This document shows, piece by piece, positions 10,848 through 22,661 of a stretch of 64,000 nt of DNA. The notes beneath the pieces were generated by a model. It made no database searches. It saw only the letters and a list, made by a program, of their open reading frames with translations, and was not told where the DNA came from. A program made the translations under genes and the position numbers. Origin of the DNA: Ligustrum vulgare (Eukaryota; Streptophyta; Magnoliopsida; Lamiales; Oleaceae); assembly GCA_963555705.1 (NCBI GenBank), contig OY743174.1, positions 26,043,608 to 26,107,607 on the forward strand, written 5' to 3'. The first letter of the stretch is position 1; each line of letters begins with the position of its first letter.

Positions 10848-12416
10848 TTTCGCTAAAATAGTGTGTACCACAAGTGTACGGGTTGCATACAAGTAATAAA
10901 GTGGATTTTTTGAGTTCGGATTGTCGATCCCACGAGGAATGTTTACTCTAGTTAATTTAATTTTAACAAATAAAACATACAATTAAAAATGGATTTGGAA
11001 CTACCAAAGAGGGAAATATAAAAAAATACTCGAAAAATCTTTGAGGAAAACGTGTTTGGGATTCATGGTTTCATTTAACCGTCGTCAAATTAATTTCTCA
11101 ACATGCAAATTAACAAATTACTCACTTACAATGTTAGACCCGATTTTTCAAGTTTAGCTAATTACCTCTCTCGAGTGAAATTAACCCTAATTAATTGGTT
11201 TAACATACTATATCTCTATGTCGATTAAAACTCAATCAATTGCATTAACTCTTTGTGAAAATAGCTCAATGGATCACCTAGGGATAGGAGTATATCTCTA
11301 TCTCCTAAATTAATTCTTAGGGCATTTGTTATTTGGTCTAAAATGCATAATATTTCTCGATCATCATACACTTCACAAATTACATATTTGGTGATCAATC
11401 AAACACATGAAATAATTTAAATAACATACACATGAAATTAAACATTTAATCATCAAATAGCAAATATTAAAATTAATCAAAGCTAGGTTAAATTACTACC
11501 ATAAATCCCGACAAATAAATTAGCCTATGTTATAATAATTAATAATAATAATACAAAGAAGAATATTTATAACAATATATCACAAATATGGCAAAATAAA
11601 TGAGAAAATACAAAGTTTTAGATGAAACCATTTTTGAAGCTTTGCTGTGATTTTTCCAAATATTTCTCCACCTTTAATATATTCTCCTTGTGCTCTTAAT
11701 TTGCTCCCCAAAAATTATCAAGTATTTGAAATGGAAAACAAAACAAAAGAAAAAGAATAGAAAGTGGAACGAAAAAAAAGAAAAGAAAAAGAAGACCCAG
11801 CTTCGGCCAGAAGCAAGACAGGGAAGAAGACGTCCAGCCTGTGCCAAAATCAGATTTTTATGCCAAATTTGTTGAAAATTGCATCATTGGTCCTTGCCTT
11901 TTGGAATGTGAGCAAAATAGTCTCCAAACTCTATTTTTCTCTTAATTCACGGCCCAAGACACCAAAATTCTATGGAAATACTAGAAAACAGATTGTAAAC
12001 TGCTGCCAAGTCCCTCAACTTTGATTTTGCAGCCAAGTCCTCAACTTTTGGCACTTGTGCACTTTGGTCTCCAACTTCAAATTTTTTTGCATGCTTTCGA
12101 TCAATTTTCACTCCCTTTTGACGTATTCTCTTTCATTTTTTGATTTTGACCCTAAAATATTTGCACAGTGGGTCCTCCAACCTTTTGAGATATTGCAATT
12201 TAGTCCCCAGACTTTTGCTTTCTTTCAATTGGGTCATTAGACATCAAATTTGCTCTTCTTTTAGCTCAATTCATCTTCAATCTTGTCCATTTTCATTCCA
12301 ATTGAGGTTGTACCTAATTATACAAGATAAACATAATTTATAAGTAGAAATTTGCTCATTTTGTCAATTAAAGTGCTAATTTAGGAACTAAATAAGTGTG
12401 TAAAGTACACTTATCA
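10848..12416 (-). mobile_element. TGATAAGTG...GCGAAA element, TSD TTGAT (solo LTR-like)
   Basis: On the minus strand it runs from TGATAAGTGTACTTTAC (12416 inward) to CTATTTTAGCGAAA (10848). The right flank is TTGAT at 12417-12421 and the left flank TTGAT at 10843-10847, a perfect 5-bp duplication. If one insists on TG...CA ends the left border would move to 10844 (GCGAAAATCA), but then the flanks match only 3 of 5. It contains the segment CCTCGTGGGATCGACAA (minus sense) shared with the element at the right end of the window. No coding sequence recognised. Confidence 0.7.
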
Positions 12417-13655
12417 TTGATTTCTTTGATTTAGGGAATGTGATGGTAGATTGTTGAATTTATGGAATGGCTATTGAAAGTAGGTTTTAGTGATTGAGAA
12501 TCTGAAAAAGGAAAATGCGACCAAGAATTTTGGGAGTAACATTCTGCACGTAAGGAAGGACGTGGGAAAAAAAAAGGAATTGCCAAATGAAAGGCTTAAA
12601 TTCCAAAACGAGATAAGGAATGATTCAATTGAATTTGAGTTTAAACTGGATAATAATAAGAATAAAATTTAAATTTTGGACTTAAAATAATTTGAATCAA
12701 AATAATTAAAATTTGGAGTTTAAAATAAATAATGGACTTGGAGCATCATTTAATAAAATTAGAATTTGACCAAGATTTCAAACAAATTTAATTTCACTTG
12801 AAATGGCTAGAAGAACACGTGTTTAAAATAAATGGGTAAGGTCACTGTGACACGTTTTTAAGAAATATTTTAATATTTTTTTAATTAATTATTGAAAAAT
12901 TCCCGATCGCTACAAAGTGTAACGCCCCGAGTTCTATACACCCAGAACGTCACGTCATCCTTTCAAAATAATTTTCGAAATACAGATCGAGAGAAAGATA
13001 ACTGAAATTCAATCGTGTTATTTTATAAAAACTGACTCCAATGATCAATACTTCAAATTTAAAATAAAAATTGAGTAGAAACAACTAATAATTCAATTTC
13101 ATTTAAAACTCAATGGTAAATAATTAAAACGTTTTAAAAAAATAACTTAGACAATAATAAGAAATCTGAAATCTCTAAATAAATGTTTTTAATTTATTTT
13201 CTCATAATATTCTTAAAAATTCTTCAATAGCCACCATCGTGCTCTCCGTCACAAACTCCATAATTTGAAATTTGTAAATTTAAAGGGAGGGTGAGCATTT
13301 CATAGAAATACTCAGTAGACTCGGCGCATAATAATAAATGATATTACAAATAGTGCGCATAATCATGATATTCAAGTAGTCTCACGAACAAGTAATATAT
13401 ACAAGTTCAAATCTCATACACTTAAGCGAGTAAATTATCATAACATCATGCTTAAACAAGCAAGTAATTGTCTTACCCGGAGGCAATTAATCTCATGTCA
13501 GAAGACAAGTAATTGTCATGCACGGAGACAAGTATTCTCATGTCCAAAGACAAGTAATTATCATGTCCGGAGACAAGAAATTCTCATGAATACAATCATA
13601 CATGCAAGATCTATAATACAAATAATTATATATGCCCATATTAGAAAATAAGCCC

Positions 13656-14519
13656 ATGTTCTCTTTACTGTTTTGAGGTCGTTTTCTGTTTTTATTTTCG
13701 AAAATGCTAAAAACGCGCTCTCTTTACCATTTTCGAAAACGCATTTTGGAAAAAAAAATAAAATTGTACACAAAACGCCCAAAACCTCGTTTTGGGCGTT
13801 TTGTGTGTATTTCGACAAAAAATGTCCAAAACACGGAAAACGCGTTTTGAGAATTTTTTTTTATAAATAATTATCTTAACTTAGAACTAAGCTTAATATA
13901 AAGTTTTTATTTTTTTATTACTTTTTTTAGAATTATCCTAACTTGGAACTAAGCCTAAATAATTTTTTATTTTTTTATTTTTTTATTTTTTATTTTTTAT
14001 TTTTTAGAATTATCCTAACTTGGAACTAAGTTTAAATAAAGTTTTATTGAATTCAATATCAACATTACAAAAAAAAAAAAAAATTAAGTAAGAATTCTTG
14101 TTATTATATTTCAAAAAATGCACTGATAAATGGACTCTGGTGATTTTAAAAGAACTTGCATTTTCTGAATTTTAATAGAAGTAGAGCTTTTTCAAATCTC
14201 GAACCTGACCAAACTGTGTTAATATAGACTCTTAATGCTTACATTAGTGTGTTGCATGTAACCATGTTTTCAGTGTATTGTGAAAGGAAATTTGAGTTTG
14301 AATTAGTAGTATTCTTCAAACAAATTAATTAAAAATAGTTTAAGTAGTATTCTGCAAAATTTCAAACAGAACGTGTTTTTCAGCTTTTCATTTTCAAAAA
14401 CAGTTTTCAGAAATGACAAATCAAACGCGTTTTCAAAAAAATTTGAAAACAAAAATGAAAACAGAAAACACAAAACATTTTTGAAAATGAAAATACAAAA
14501 TAAAATACAAACAGAACGT
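13656..14519. repeat. AT-rich inverted-end segment, possible non-autonomous transposon
   Basis: Starts near GTTCTCTTTACTGTTTT and ends with the inverse of GTTCTGTTTGTATTTTA. The ends contain many copies of TTTTCGAAAAC/GTTTTC-type sequence in opposite orientation, and the interior repeats ATTATCCTAACTTGGAACTAAG three times with small changes (near 13871, 13932 and 14008). It interrupts the outer LTR. No convincing target duplication was found, so borders are approximate. Confidence 0.4.
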
Positions 14520-14942
14520 CACCTAAGTTTTTAAGTAGGAGTCAAACTTATTCTGGAGTTGGTTGAGCGGGAAAAACGTCAATCTTCTAAACTTCCAAAC
14601 GCCTCGTCTAACCAATATATAAAAGAAATTTTAAACTAGTATTTTGGAATTCAAAAGTCTTAAAACGAAAAAGTTTTTAGAAGAAAATAAAAGTTTATGG
14701 TTTAAATTGAAAATCAACACATAGTTGGGATTTGAAAAGAGTTGGGACTGAAATAAATGATTTTGAAAACTATTGAACTGACTCATATGTTTTAAATATC
14801 TTGGGGACTAACTATTTTATTTTCAAAACAATTGGGGTTAAGATAAAAGATTTACAAAATTTTAGAGCATAATAAAATATTTCAAAAACTATAGGGACTG
14901 AATATAAGCATTTTAAAATTAAAGGACTGAAATAAAGACTAT

Positions 14943-16994
14943 TGATTATTGTCCAATTCTACATATTTTAGATAGTTAAATGAATAAAAAATTGCGATTT
15001 TAGGATATGAATTGTATTATTTAAAGCAAAAATCATAAAAGATTCAATTTTAATTCTTAAACTCTAAATTGATTTTATTTGCTATTAATTTCATTTATTT
15101 GATTACAGGTATATTTTGGACAATTTCAACCAAAAAATTCCTAATTTAATGGACCCCAAAAAGTCCATAATGGAGCCAACTTCTCTTAACCAGCTGAACT
15201 CTCTCAGAAAAAGAAAAAAAAAAACGAAAAACTAACTCTTGGCTCTACCCTAGACCACTAGCCGCAAGCCATTCTCCTTTGGAAAAAGAAAAAAACCTCC
15301 ATTCAGCAGCAACTCTACCATTCCCAGACTTCATCAACAATAGCCAACCATCTCTCCACTAAACCGTACCAATCTTTCCTTCAACCCTCACCAGCCACCA
15401 TCCCTCTCTCGGTGCTGTCTCTACAATAAATCAGCCGCCAATCTCCCTTTCCACTAAACTCCCACACCAGCACTTCAACCACCGGCCACACTCACACGAG
15501 GCAGCTCTGGCTTTCATCTCCCTCACCGTAACCTATAGTAGCAACTTGGCAGCCTCCTTCTCCAGAGCCAACCAACCTTCAGCCGTAGCTCTCCTCTGTC
15601 TCTTCCTTCATTCTTCAGCCGCAACGGGGGGACCACCTACACTCAACCTGTCTCTACAGCAATCAACTCTTTTCTCTCATCCTCACAGGCCGCAACGCTG
15701 GTTTCTCTCATCCTCAGAGGCGGACAGCACTCCCAACTTCACAACCACTGGCGGACCCAAAGGGGGGGTCCTACCCCCCCCCCCCATTTTGATTTTTTTT
15801 TTTTGAAAAATTCAAAAATGAAAAACCAAAAAAGGCGCTTTGAATGGTTGAATAATTGTTTTTTTTTTAGTTGAATGAAGGTAAAGTTTCGACTTTGAAT
15901 AATTAAAATTTATGCATATTGAATAGATTCTTTTAGATGAAATATATGTAAAAGAATGTAGCATATACTAAGTAAATATAGCTTCTTTTTTGTATCAATT
16001 AAAATCTAAATTTTAATCTTGGTCAAAGTCAACAATCAATCTCAATCATAGATTTCATAGGACCCATAACTTTTCAACCATGCATCGCATCAACTTTTAT
16101 CAAAATTTACGAAAAATCTAATTTTAATCTACACTAAACAGGAATATAATTGATTGGAATTTGAATATGTTAATTGATTGTTTACTGCAATATAATCTGT
16201 TAATTTCTTTCGAATTATAACGTAGATCTTACTAAAAATAATTTAATATATTTGTGAGATTGCATATTATTTAGTACATTGTTTTTTGTGAATTTGAATT
16301 TTACCGTTATTTTCGATCTTTTCCTAAAAAAAAAAAAAATCGAGGGCGCTGCCCCCGAACCCCCGTGAGACTACCACAAAACTGTGCCCCCCTTCTACAA
16401 AATTTCTGGTTCCGCCACCGTTCACAACTCAAAACCAGCCTCAACCTTTTTCTCACCTTCAGTCAGTAGCCTCCTTTGGTTCCAGCTACTACAACCGTCC
16501 CCAGCAAGTAGCCACGCCCAGCACTTCACACCAGCACCAACCTCAACTCTCCCGCAACAGCAACTTCAGCACCACTGCAGTTACAACACTCGGCCAAGGC
16601 AGCAGCTCTCGGTTTGGGTGATTGGTTCCAATTTTCATTTATAGTTTTGCTTAGATTTTGATTGGTTTAATTATTAGTTTATATAATTTGAGATTATTTA
16701 TGTTTTGTTGAATTGAGATATATTTTTGGTTATAGAGTTTTTAGTTCCAAACTTGAATTTAAATTTCTAGTTATGATATTTTTTTAGTTGAATTTTATTT
16801 CGTTTAATTTAATTATGTTCGGCTAAGTTATATTTGAGGGGAGTTATTCTTAGCTTCAATGAGTATGTTTTAATTCGTTATGGATGAATTCTTATTATTA
16901 TAGCAGAAAAATTCCTAGGAAGAATGACCCTGAATTATTACTAGGCTATAACTTGTCCCCTTTATACTTGGAGGGTAGATTTTCCATCGAGTCA
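14943..16994 (+). mobile_element. Solo LTR of a different family, TSD ACTAT
   Basis: Begins TGATTATTGTCCAATTC and ends TCCATCGAGTCA, with a perfect 5-bp duplication ACTAT at 14938-14942 and 16995-16999. It sits within the outer TGTAACGCC LTR and itself hosts a 675-bp inverted-repeat element. Net length about 1.37 kb. The CT-rich part 15180-15740 is probably the transcribed leader of the element, not a host gene. Confidence 0.8.
15746..16420. mobile_element. 675-bp terminal-inverted-repeat element, TSD TTCACAAC
   Basis: Ends CACTGGCGGACCCA (15746) and the inverse of CGGTGGCGGAACCA (16420). An exact 8-bp duplication TTCACAAC is at 15738-15745 and 16421-16428. Near both ends are G- or C-rich tracts (C13 at 15774-15786; GCCCCCGAACCCCC near 16351). 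Duplication length suggests hAT, but terminal sequence alone does not settle the superfamily. Similar GGCGGA ends occur at 59364 and 61285. Confidence 0.75.
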
Positions 16995-18498
16995 ACTATA
17001 AAACTTTGGGGCTGAAATTAAAAACATTTTAGATCAATAGGGATCGGATTAGAAGACTTTGAAAACTTGAAGCTTAATTATTAAAACTCTTTTAAAACAA
17101 GGACTGAAATAAATAATTTTAAAAACTTGAGGGCTAAGGGATAAATTTTAAAATCAAGACCTTTTTTTTTTTAAAAAAAAGAAATCCCTTTCTCTCTCCC
17201 TTTCACTCGAACTGGAGAGGAGAGTCCGGCGAGAGAGGCTTCGGCCTCTTTTGGGTTCAAGGTTGCCAGCGCCTTCCGCCGGTGTTACGCCGATGGTATC
17301 GCCGCCGTCATGTGGCGGTGATGGGGTTAGTGGAGGGATGGTGAAACGGAGAAGGTTTGGGCAGATTTGGTGCAAGAAACCAAGGATGGTGGTTCGGATT
17401 TGGAGTTGCGAATTTCTGGCCAAATAGGTGGAGGTCGAGGTAAGGGTTAAGTTAAATATATTTTCTTTGTTTTTGGGTTGTGTTTGGATTTTATTGGGGA
17501 TTGGATTTTCTTGGGTTTGGTTGGAGTCGTTTAGTGGCGAGTTTGGCATTGGCTGTTGTGTGGCTCTGTGGATGGCTGTTGTTGGTTGCGGTGGTGTATA
17601 GCGACGGTGATGTCATGGGATGGGTTTTGAAGATTGACAGCCGATTGTGGGAATTCAAGGTTTGAGCAGATTGATAATGGTTTGGTTCGGTGATTTGAAG
17701 AAGGTGGGTTACATGGTGAAGGAGTAGTGTGGTTGTTCAATTGTGTGAAATCTGCCATTGTAGATTGTTGTTCGACAGTTTTGGGTGTGGTCAATTGGGT
17801 TGTGCGAGCTGTTGTAGGTGGTAGTGTTGCTCGTTGGTTGAGAGTCAGTGGTTTCGAAGGGCGGAGGAGTTGATATTCGGTCATTGGTGTTAGGCATGAT
17901 TTGAGATTGTGTGGTGACAAGAATTTGATCAATTTTTGATTTAGAATTTAGATTGGAGGAACTCTCCAGCGGATGATTGTGAAAACGTCTTTTGTGGTCT
18001 TGTTCGTGAATTGGACTTGGGGAATATATGGGTATATATAGATTGGTATGGAGAGTATTGTAATTAGAATGAAATTGTGATAATGTTGGATATGGAAAAT
18101 ATTAGATTTCGAATAGGATTGTGTAAACTTGGGATACAAGAATACGAGTGTAAATAGAATAGAATACCTTAATAATTATTATTTTAAAAAAAAATTGGAT
18201 GAAAAATAAATTTGGATAATAATAAAATTGAAGTTTGAAGTTTTAGACTTAAAATAATTCGAATTTAAAATAAATAATAATTTTGGACTTAAATTGAATT
18301 TTGGATTTGGACAATATTTAATAATATGAGAAATTGGACTAGAAATTGAATTGGACTAAAATTATATTTTATTGGCTTGAAATTACCAACATGGCTAGAA
18401 GAATACGCTTTAATTTAAAAATAGGTGAAATTATAGCGACACGTTTTTAATAAATTAAATAATTATTAAAATTAACCAGAAATTTCTCGATCGCTACA

Positions 18499-19748
18499 TA
18501 AAGTTTAAGTATAATATGAAGAATGCATAGCAAAGTTCATACAGGTGCTTAGAGTTCAATATGAAGGTAATAGCAAAGTACATTTAACACAAACATATCT
18601 CGTGGATGACATAAATATTACATGACTCATAGAATTCAATAAAATAGGTTAGCTGCTATGTTATACCACATTTTAACCACACTCTTCTGTTGATACTTGT
18701 TTGGTTCTAAGCTTCTCCCAAACCACACATTTTCCCATATCCAGGGTTTGTAGATGTCTGTGCTTGTGAGAAATCTTGCGACTGGTAATGTCCAAAGATA
18801 AATAAAATTGAATAAAAAATGATCCTAAAAAAAAAAGAAAATGAGAGTAAGTTACCTGATCAATAATGTTATAAATTTGGTATTTTTTTTTCGGTTTACC
18901 TTGTGCTTTTGAGTCTTCTTGATTTTGCAGTTAAAACACAACACAAATAGATGTGAGAGACCAATTTAGGTGTGGAAAAAACATACAAAATCACTTCCTA
19001 TTAGAAATACTAGAATCTTAGAATCTGCATTGTATATATGAAATGTACACATACAAATAGGATCTCGGTCAATACTCAACTTCTTCATCTTCAAATTTAG
19101 CTATTACAAAACATTTAACTTTTCTGACTTTCACCAAATGACACACAACTGTCGTCTCTACTGGAAAATATCCAAATAAGATAAAATCATTATCAACAGA
19201 CAAACATTCTACAACATAAACGCAAGAAGCCGAAAACAATGCACATGATTATCCAAACATATCAAAGAATTCTCAACTTTCCATTGGTTTTTGGATATTT
19301 TAAAAAATGGAGTGTAAAATATCTAAAGCATTTATGTGTCCTCAAAGCAAGTGTCCTACAAAAATGTATCATGCCACCTCCAATCTTGCCACTTAACCGC
19401 CACCAACCACCGCCATTCAATCAACATCCATTTCCAGTGTAAAACATCCTCACCACCATACCGAAATCTAATCCCAAAATCTCAATCTTTTCCATTATGG
19501 ATCAAAACGTTACCGATTCACGATTTCTCACATCTCTTCCGAATCCACAAAAATGGCAAAATCAAAAAGTACTCGAAACAGGTTTCGTGCCGCGGCCTCA
19601 TGATCTAATCACCCACGTTGTAATTTGTCGGAGATATCAATTGTAGTGCGGTTGTTCCGGCCTAAAGGTGCAACTCCAAATCAAAAGCTGCCACTACTTA
19701 TCTACATCAACGAAGCCAGCCTCGACTAGTCCGTTTATGAGTAGTTGA
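18499..19748. other. Unassigned spacer with possible minus-strand exon remnants
   Basis: On the minus strand, 18795-18700 reads HYQSQDFSQAQTSTNPGYGK before a stop and is preceded by an AG acceptor-like site. Further upstream, 18935-18856 reads openly to a GTAACT donor-like site. Together they look like the last two exons of a gene remnant, but I do not recognise the protein. The rest (18960-19748) shows nothing. Confidence 0.25.
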
Positions 19749-21341
19749 TGTAACGCCCCGAGTTTCGTGAAACTCGGGACATCACTTCGTCTCTCTTTAA
19801 AATATATATTTAACAAATATTGTAGTAATAAATGAATTTTAAGAAAATCCAAACATCACATTCATTTGAAAAATTTCAACGGAATTCACATTTAAATAAA
19901 TTCACTTGAGAAACATTCCATAAGATTCCAAAACTTAGATAAATAAACAAGTTCCAAAAATCTCAACTTTCAAAATAACTTAAAAATAAATGTTTGCCAT
20001 CATTTCCCATCATTCGCCACCGCTTCCGATCTTTGCAAATGTTGTTAAAAACGGAGTGAGCATTTCAAAAGAAATACTCAGTAGACTCATCACCAATAAT
20101 TAATTTACAAGATAATTGATTAGAAATAATACATTGACATTCTCTTCTTAATCATAGGCATCACATAATGAATGCAAATGAACATACTCTTGTCTTATGC
20201 AATAAAGTATATAAGTTATGACATGCATAACATAAATTTATCTTCTGATCTCGTAAGAGATCCTCTTGTTTTATCTCATAAGAGATACTCTTGTCATATG
20301 AAATTAAGCATATAATCACGTAAATCCACATAACACATGCAATTATAATATAAATCAATTAGTGGGGACGAGTCTACCTTAATTTAGCTCAAATCACGTA
20401 AAAACATGGAGCGGAAAGTTGCCTCAATCTCTTAAGCGTTCACACGTGTCGTCTAGCCAAAATATGAAAATAAGCATTGAATTAGAAATTAGAAATTTTA
20501 AGGTTTTAAAATCATAAAATAAAATTTAGGGAACTCAATTGGAAATTTATTAAATTTGAAATTAGAAAAGTTTAAGGACTGAAATAGACTTTTCGAAACT
20601 AGTGGTTGACTGGCTGTTGAGGTGGTGAAGGGCCATCGGTGATGATGATGACGACATACGTGGTGCTTTGCTTGTGAAATTGTGGTTCGATGAAGGAGCT
20701 GTGGTGGTGGATTGGTGTTGGTTCGACAATTTTGGTGGTGTGCTGGGGTCGGGCTACGTAGGGTGTAAGCGGCGGCTGCGGTGGTTGTTTGGCCGTGATG
20801 GGTTCAGATGGCGGCAGTTGATGGTGGCTGCCGTTTGGTGGTGGTGGTGGTAATTCGGTTTGAATCAAATTTTGGGTGGTTTTAGTGTGGTGATACTATG
20901 GTAGCGTTGATGGTGGATGGGATCGATTGTGATTTGTAAGCAAACATGAATTATGGAGATGGAAGGAAAAATTGTTACCTAGAGCTGCTGCATTCTTTGG
21001 TTGCGTGAGGATGAGTTGTGAGGAGAAGTTATGAAATAGAGGAAATATTGTGGAGAGTTAGGTATGAAAAAGAGTGGAACATGGGTAAATCATCATTATG
21101 TTTTTGAAACATAATGATGGTTGAATTGGTGGAAAAGAAAAGCAAAACCTGTGGGGAATTTATGTAGGATTAGTTAGGTAAAATTAGATTATGATAATTA
21201 ACTAAAATTAGACTAACTTCGATTAGGAAATGTATTAAAACTGTTATTTTTTGGATTGAAAAATAAATTTGAGAAAAAATAAATTTTGACATAAAATTTA
21301 ATTTCTCATTTAGACTTAAAAATAATTGAATAAGGAAAATT

Positions 21342-21422
<81 letters not shown>

Positions 21423-21583
21423 GGAATTGGACTTAGAAAAAATAAATAAATTTAATTTCACTAGCTAATGGCTAGACGAACACGCTTCATTTTTTAAAAT
21501 AAAATTTGAGGTTAAATCTTAACGACACGTTTTTCAATAAAAAACTATTCTATATAATTTAAAGAAAATTCTCGGTCACTACA
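19749..21583 (+). mobile_element. Third TGTAACGCCCCGAG-family solo LTR
   Basis: Begins TGTAACGCCCCGAGTTTC and ends TCTCGGTCACTACA. Flanks GTTGA (19744-19748) and GGTGA (21584-21588) match at 4 of 5 positions, consistent with a slightly diverged duplication. At 1835 bp it is shorter than the net length of its relatives at 8562 and 12918. It shares the segment AGAAATACTCAGTAGACTC with both, but the region after 20600 lacks a counterpart of their GA-rich middle, so an internal deletion is likely. No coding. Confidence 0.8.
21345..21414. repeat. (AT)35 microsatellite
   Basis: Seventy uninterrupted bases of AT dinucleotide inside the third solo LTR. Confidence 0.97.
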
Positions 21584-22052
21584 GGTGATATGATCCAAAA
21601 AACTTGTAAAATTGAGCTGTCGGTGAACTGCCTAGATGTGCAAAATTTTGAATTAAATTCCATATGGTCAGATCTAAAATCAATTGAGATTCTAGTCAAA
21701 ATTAATTGGTAAGAATTTCAGTTACTTTCAAATATATATAGATTAATAGAAATCTTCTATTCATTTGTATTTAGTTAATTTGCATCTTGTTTATAATGTT
21801 TTAATCGTGCTTTTATGTTTCTGGGTTTAAATTAAACGTTTTACATTTTTAGTGGGTGCTAGGGTTTGGAGAGTTAAGAAATCATCAGATTCTTAATTCT
21901 TTGTGTTTGAGCTTTTGATTTCTTCAATATTAAACTTGTGTTATATCTGTCATTCAGCTTATGGTAATTACTAAGTAGGACTGATATGATTCAGATCTTT
22001 CGTGTTTTAGTTTTCTATTGGAAAAATAATTAATTTTAAATCATTTCACTTA

Positions 22053-22237
22053 GCCCCTGTTTGGCAACCTTTTTTCAGAACATTTTTTTATCTCATGGTC
22101 ATTTTAAACCAATTATTTACATAATAAGATATTCTACACATAAATCCTAAAATTTCCTCTATTTTTTAATCTCACATTCTCTAAAAGTCATTATTCAAAA
22201 TACCAATTTCTCTTTAAAATGGTGGTCAAACTGAGGC
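22053..22237. mobile_element. Tourist-like MITE (185 bp)
   Basis: Ends GCCCCTGTTTGGCAAC (22053) and inverse GCCTCAGTTTGACCAC (22237). Flanked by TTA at 22050-22052 and 22238-22240. The layout matches the MITE at 2837-3000. No coding. Confidence 0.65.
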
Positions 22238-22289
22238 TTAAAGTGTTTTGTTCTACTTTTTTTTTACAAATGATGTGCAGGTGTGTATG

Positions 22290-22478
22290 TAGCGTACCCA
22301 GTCCTCAAGGGCTGCCGGCCGTCTACTCATGGTCTTTCCACTCCCCCTGGTCGTCCTGCTCCTCAAGGGCTGGCATCCTCGTTTCCAGGAAGTGGATTTT
22401 TTGCCTTCCGCAGGATTCGAACCATGTACCTAGGGGTTTAGTACAATGATTCTTAGAATCCTGCTACCATTAGACCAC
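22290..22478 (-). mobile_element. tRNA-derived SINE, single copy
   Basis: On the minus strand the head has a pol III A-box-like TGGTCTAATGGTAG (22477 inward) and a B box GGTTCGAATCC. The body then contains GAGTGGAAAGACCATGAGTA and the tail ends GTACGCTACA. The head keeps the tRNA promoter spacing, but its arms no longer form a cloverleaf, so it is not a tRNA gene. Confidence 0.7.
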
Positions 22479-22502
22479 GTGAGGATCTAACTTACGAGGA
22501 AA

Positions 22503-22661
22503 TCACCTGTGAGGATCCTACTGAAGGCAGATAAGGAACTTAGGAGGAAGAAGATAACTCTAGTTAAAGTTCTTTGGAGGAATCATGCGGTAGAAGAGGC
22601 TACTTGGGAACGCGAGGACGAAATGCGTGCCAAGTATCCCCAACTTTTTGGTAAGTTTTAA
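22503..22661 (+). pseudogene. Ty3/gypsy pol C-terminus
   Basis: Open reading LLKADKELRRKKITLVKVLW then RNHAVEEATWEREDEMRAKYPQLFGKF and stop. This is the post-integrase end of a Ty3/gypsy polyprotein, of the type seen in Tekay/Del chromoviruses, where the integrase tail helps target chromatin. The start is truncated or frameshifted near the SINE at 22478. It is followed by a polypurine-like tract (GGGGGTAAGGAA, 22684-22696) and an LTR. Confidence 0.8.

Larger units (their letters stand above)
8562..12914 (+). mobile_element. Inner solo LTR of the same family, TSD AAGTG
   Basis: Begins TGTAACGCCCCGAGTTTC and ends GATCGCTACA. Flanked by a perfect 5-bp duplication AAGTG (8557-8561 and 12915-12919) whose last two bases are the first two bases of the outer LTR. 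Net length without the nested 10848-12416 element is about 2.78 kb. It contains a GA microsatellite (9615-9641) and a GC-richer zone (9650-10250) whose frames are not recognisable proteins. No retroviral coding. Confidence 0.85.
8560..18498 (+). mobile_element. Outer solo LTR, TGTAACGCCCCGAG family, TSD TAAAG
   Basis: Its first two bases TG are at 8560-8561 and the rest resumes at 12920 (TAACGCCCCGAG...), running to CGATCGCTACA at 18498. The flanks carry a perfect 5-bp duplication TAAAG (8555-8559 and 18499-18503). The split is caused by a second element of the same family. No pol or gag coding is present, so this is a solo LTR. Net length after removing nested insertions is about 2.7-3.5 kb depending on whether 13656-14519 is also an insertion. 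TGTAA...TACA ends are common in Ty3/gypsy chromoviruses, but the class is inferred. Confidence 0.8.

Noticed and set aside
15546..15806. Secreted Ser-rich protein
   Set aside because: The frame crosses the border of the 675-bp inserted element and ends in its C tract, so it cannot be an ancestral gene.
17154..17932. Two ~130-codon minus-strand frames
   Set aside because: Ser/Thr/Pro-rich antisense translations of the GT-rich LTR middle; the same zone in sibling LTRs does not keep the frame.
22400..22478. tRNA gene
   Set aside because: A-box and B-box are present, but the acceptor and T stems do not pair and the same sequence recurs as a SINE head several times.
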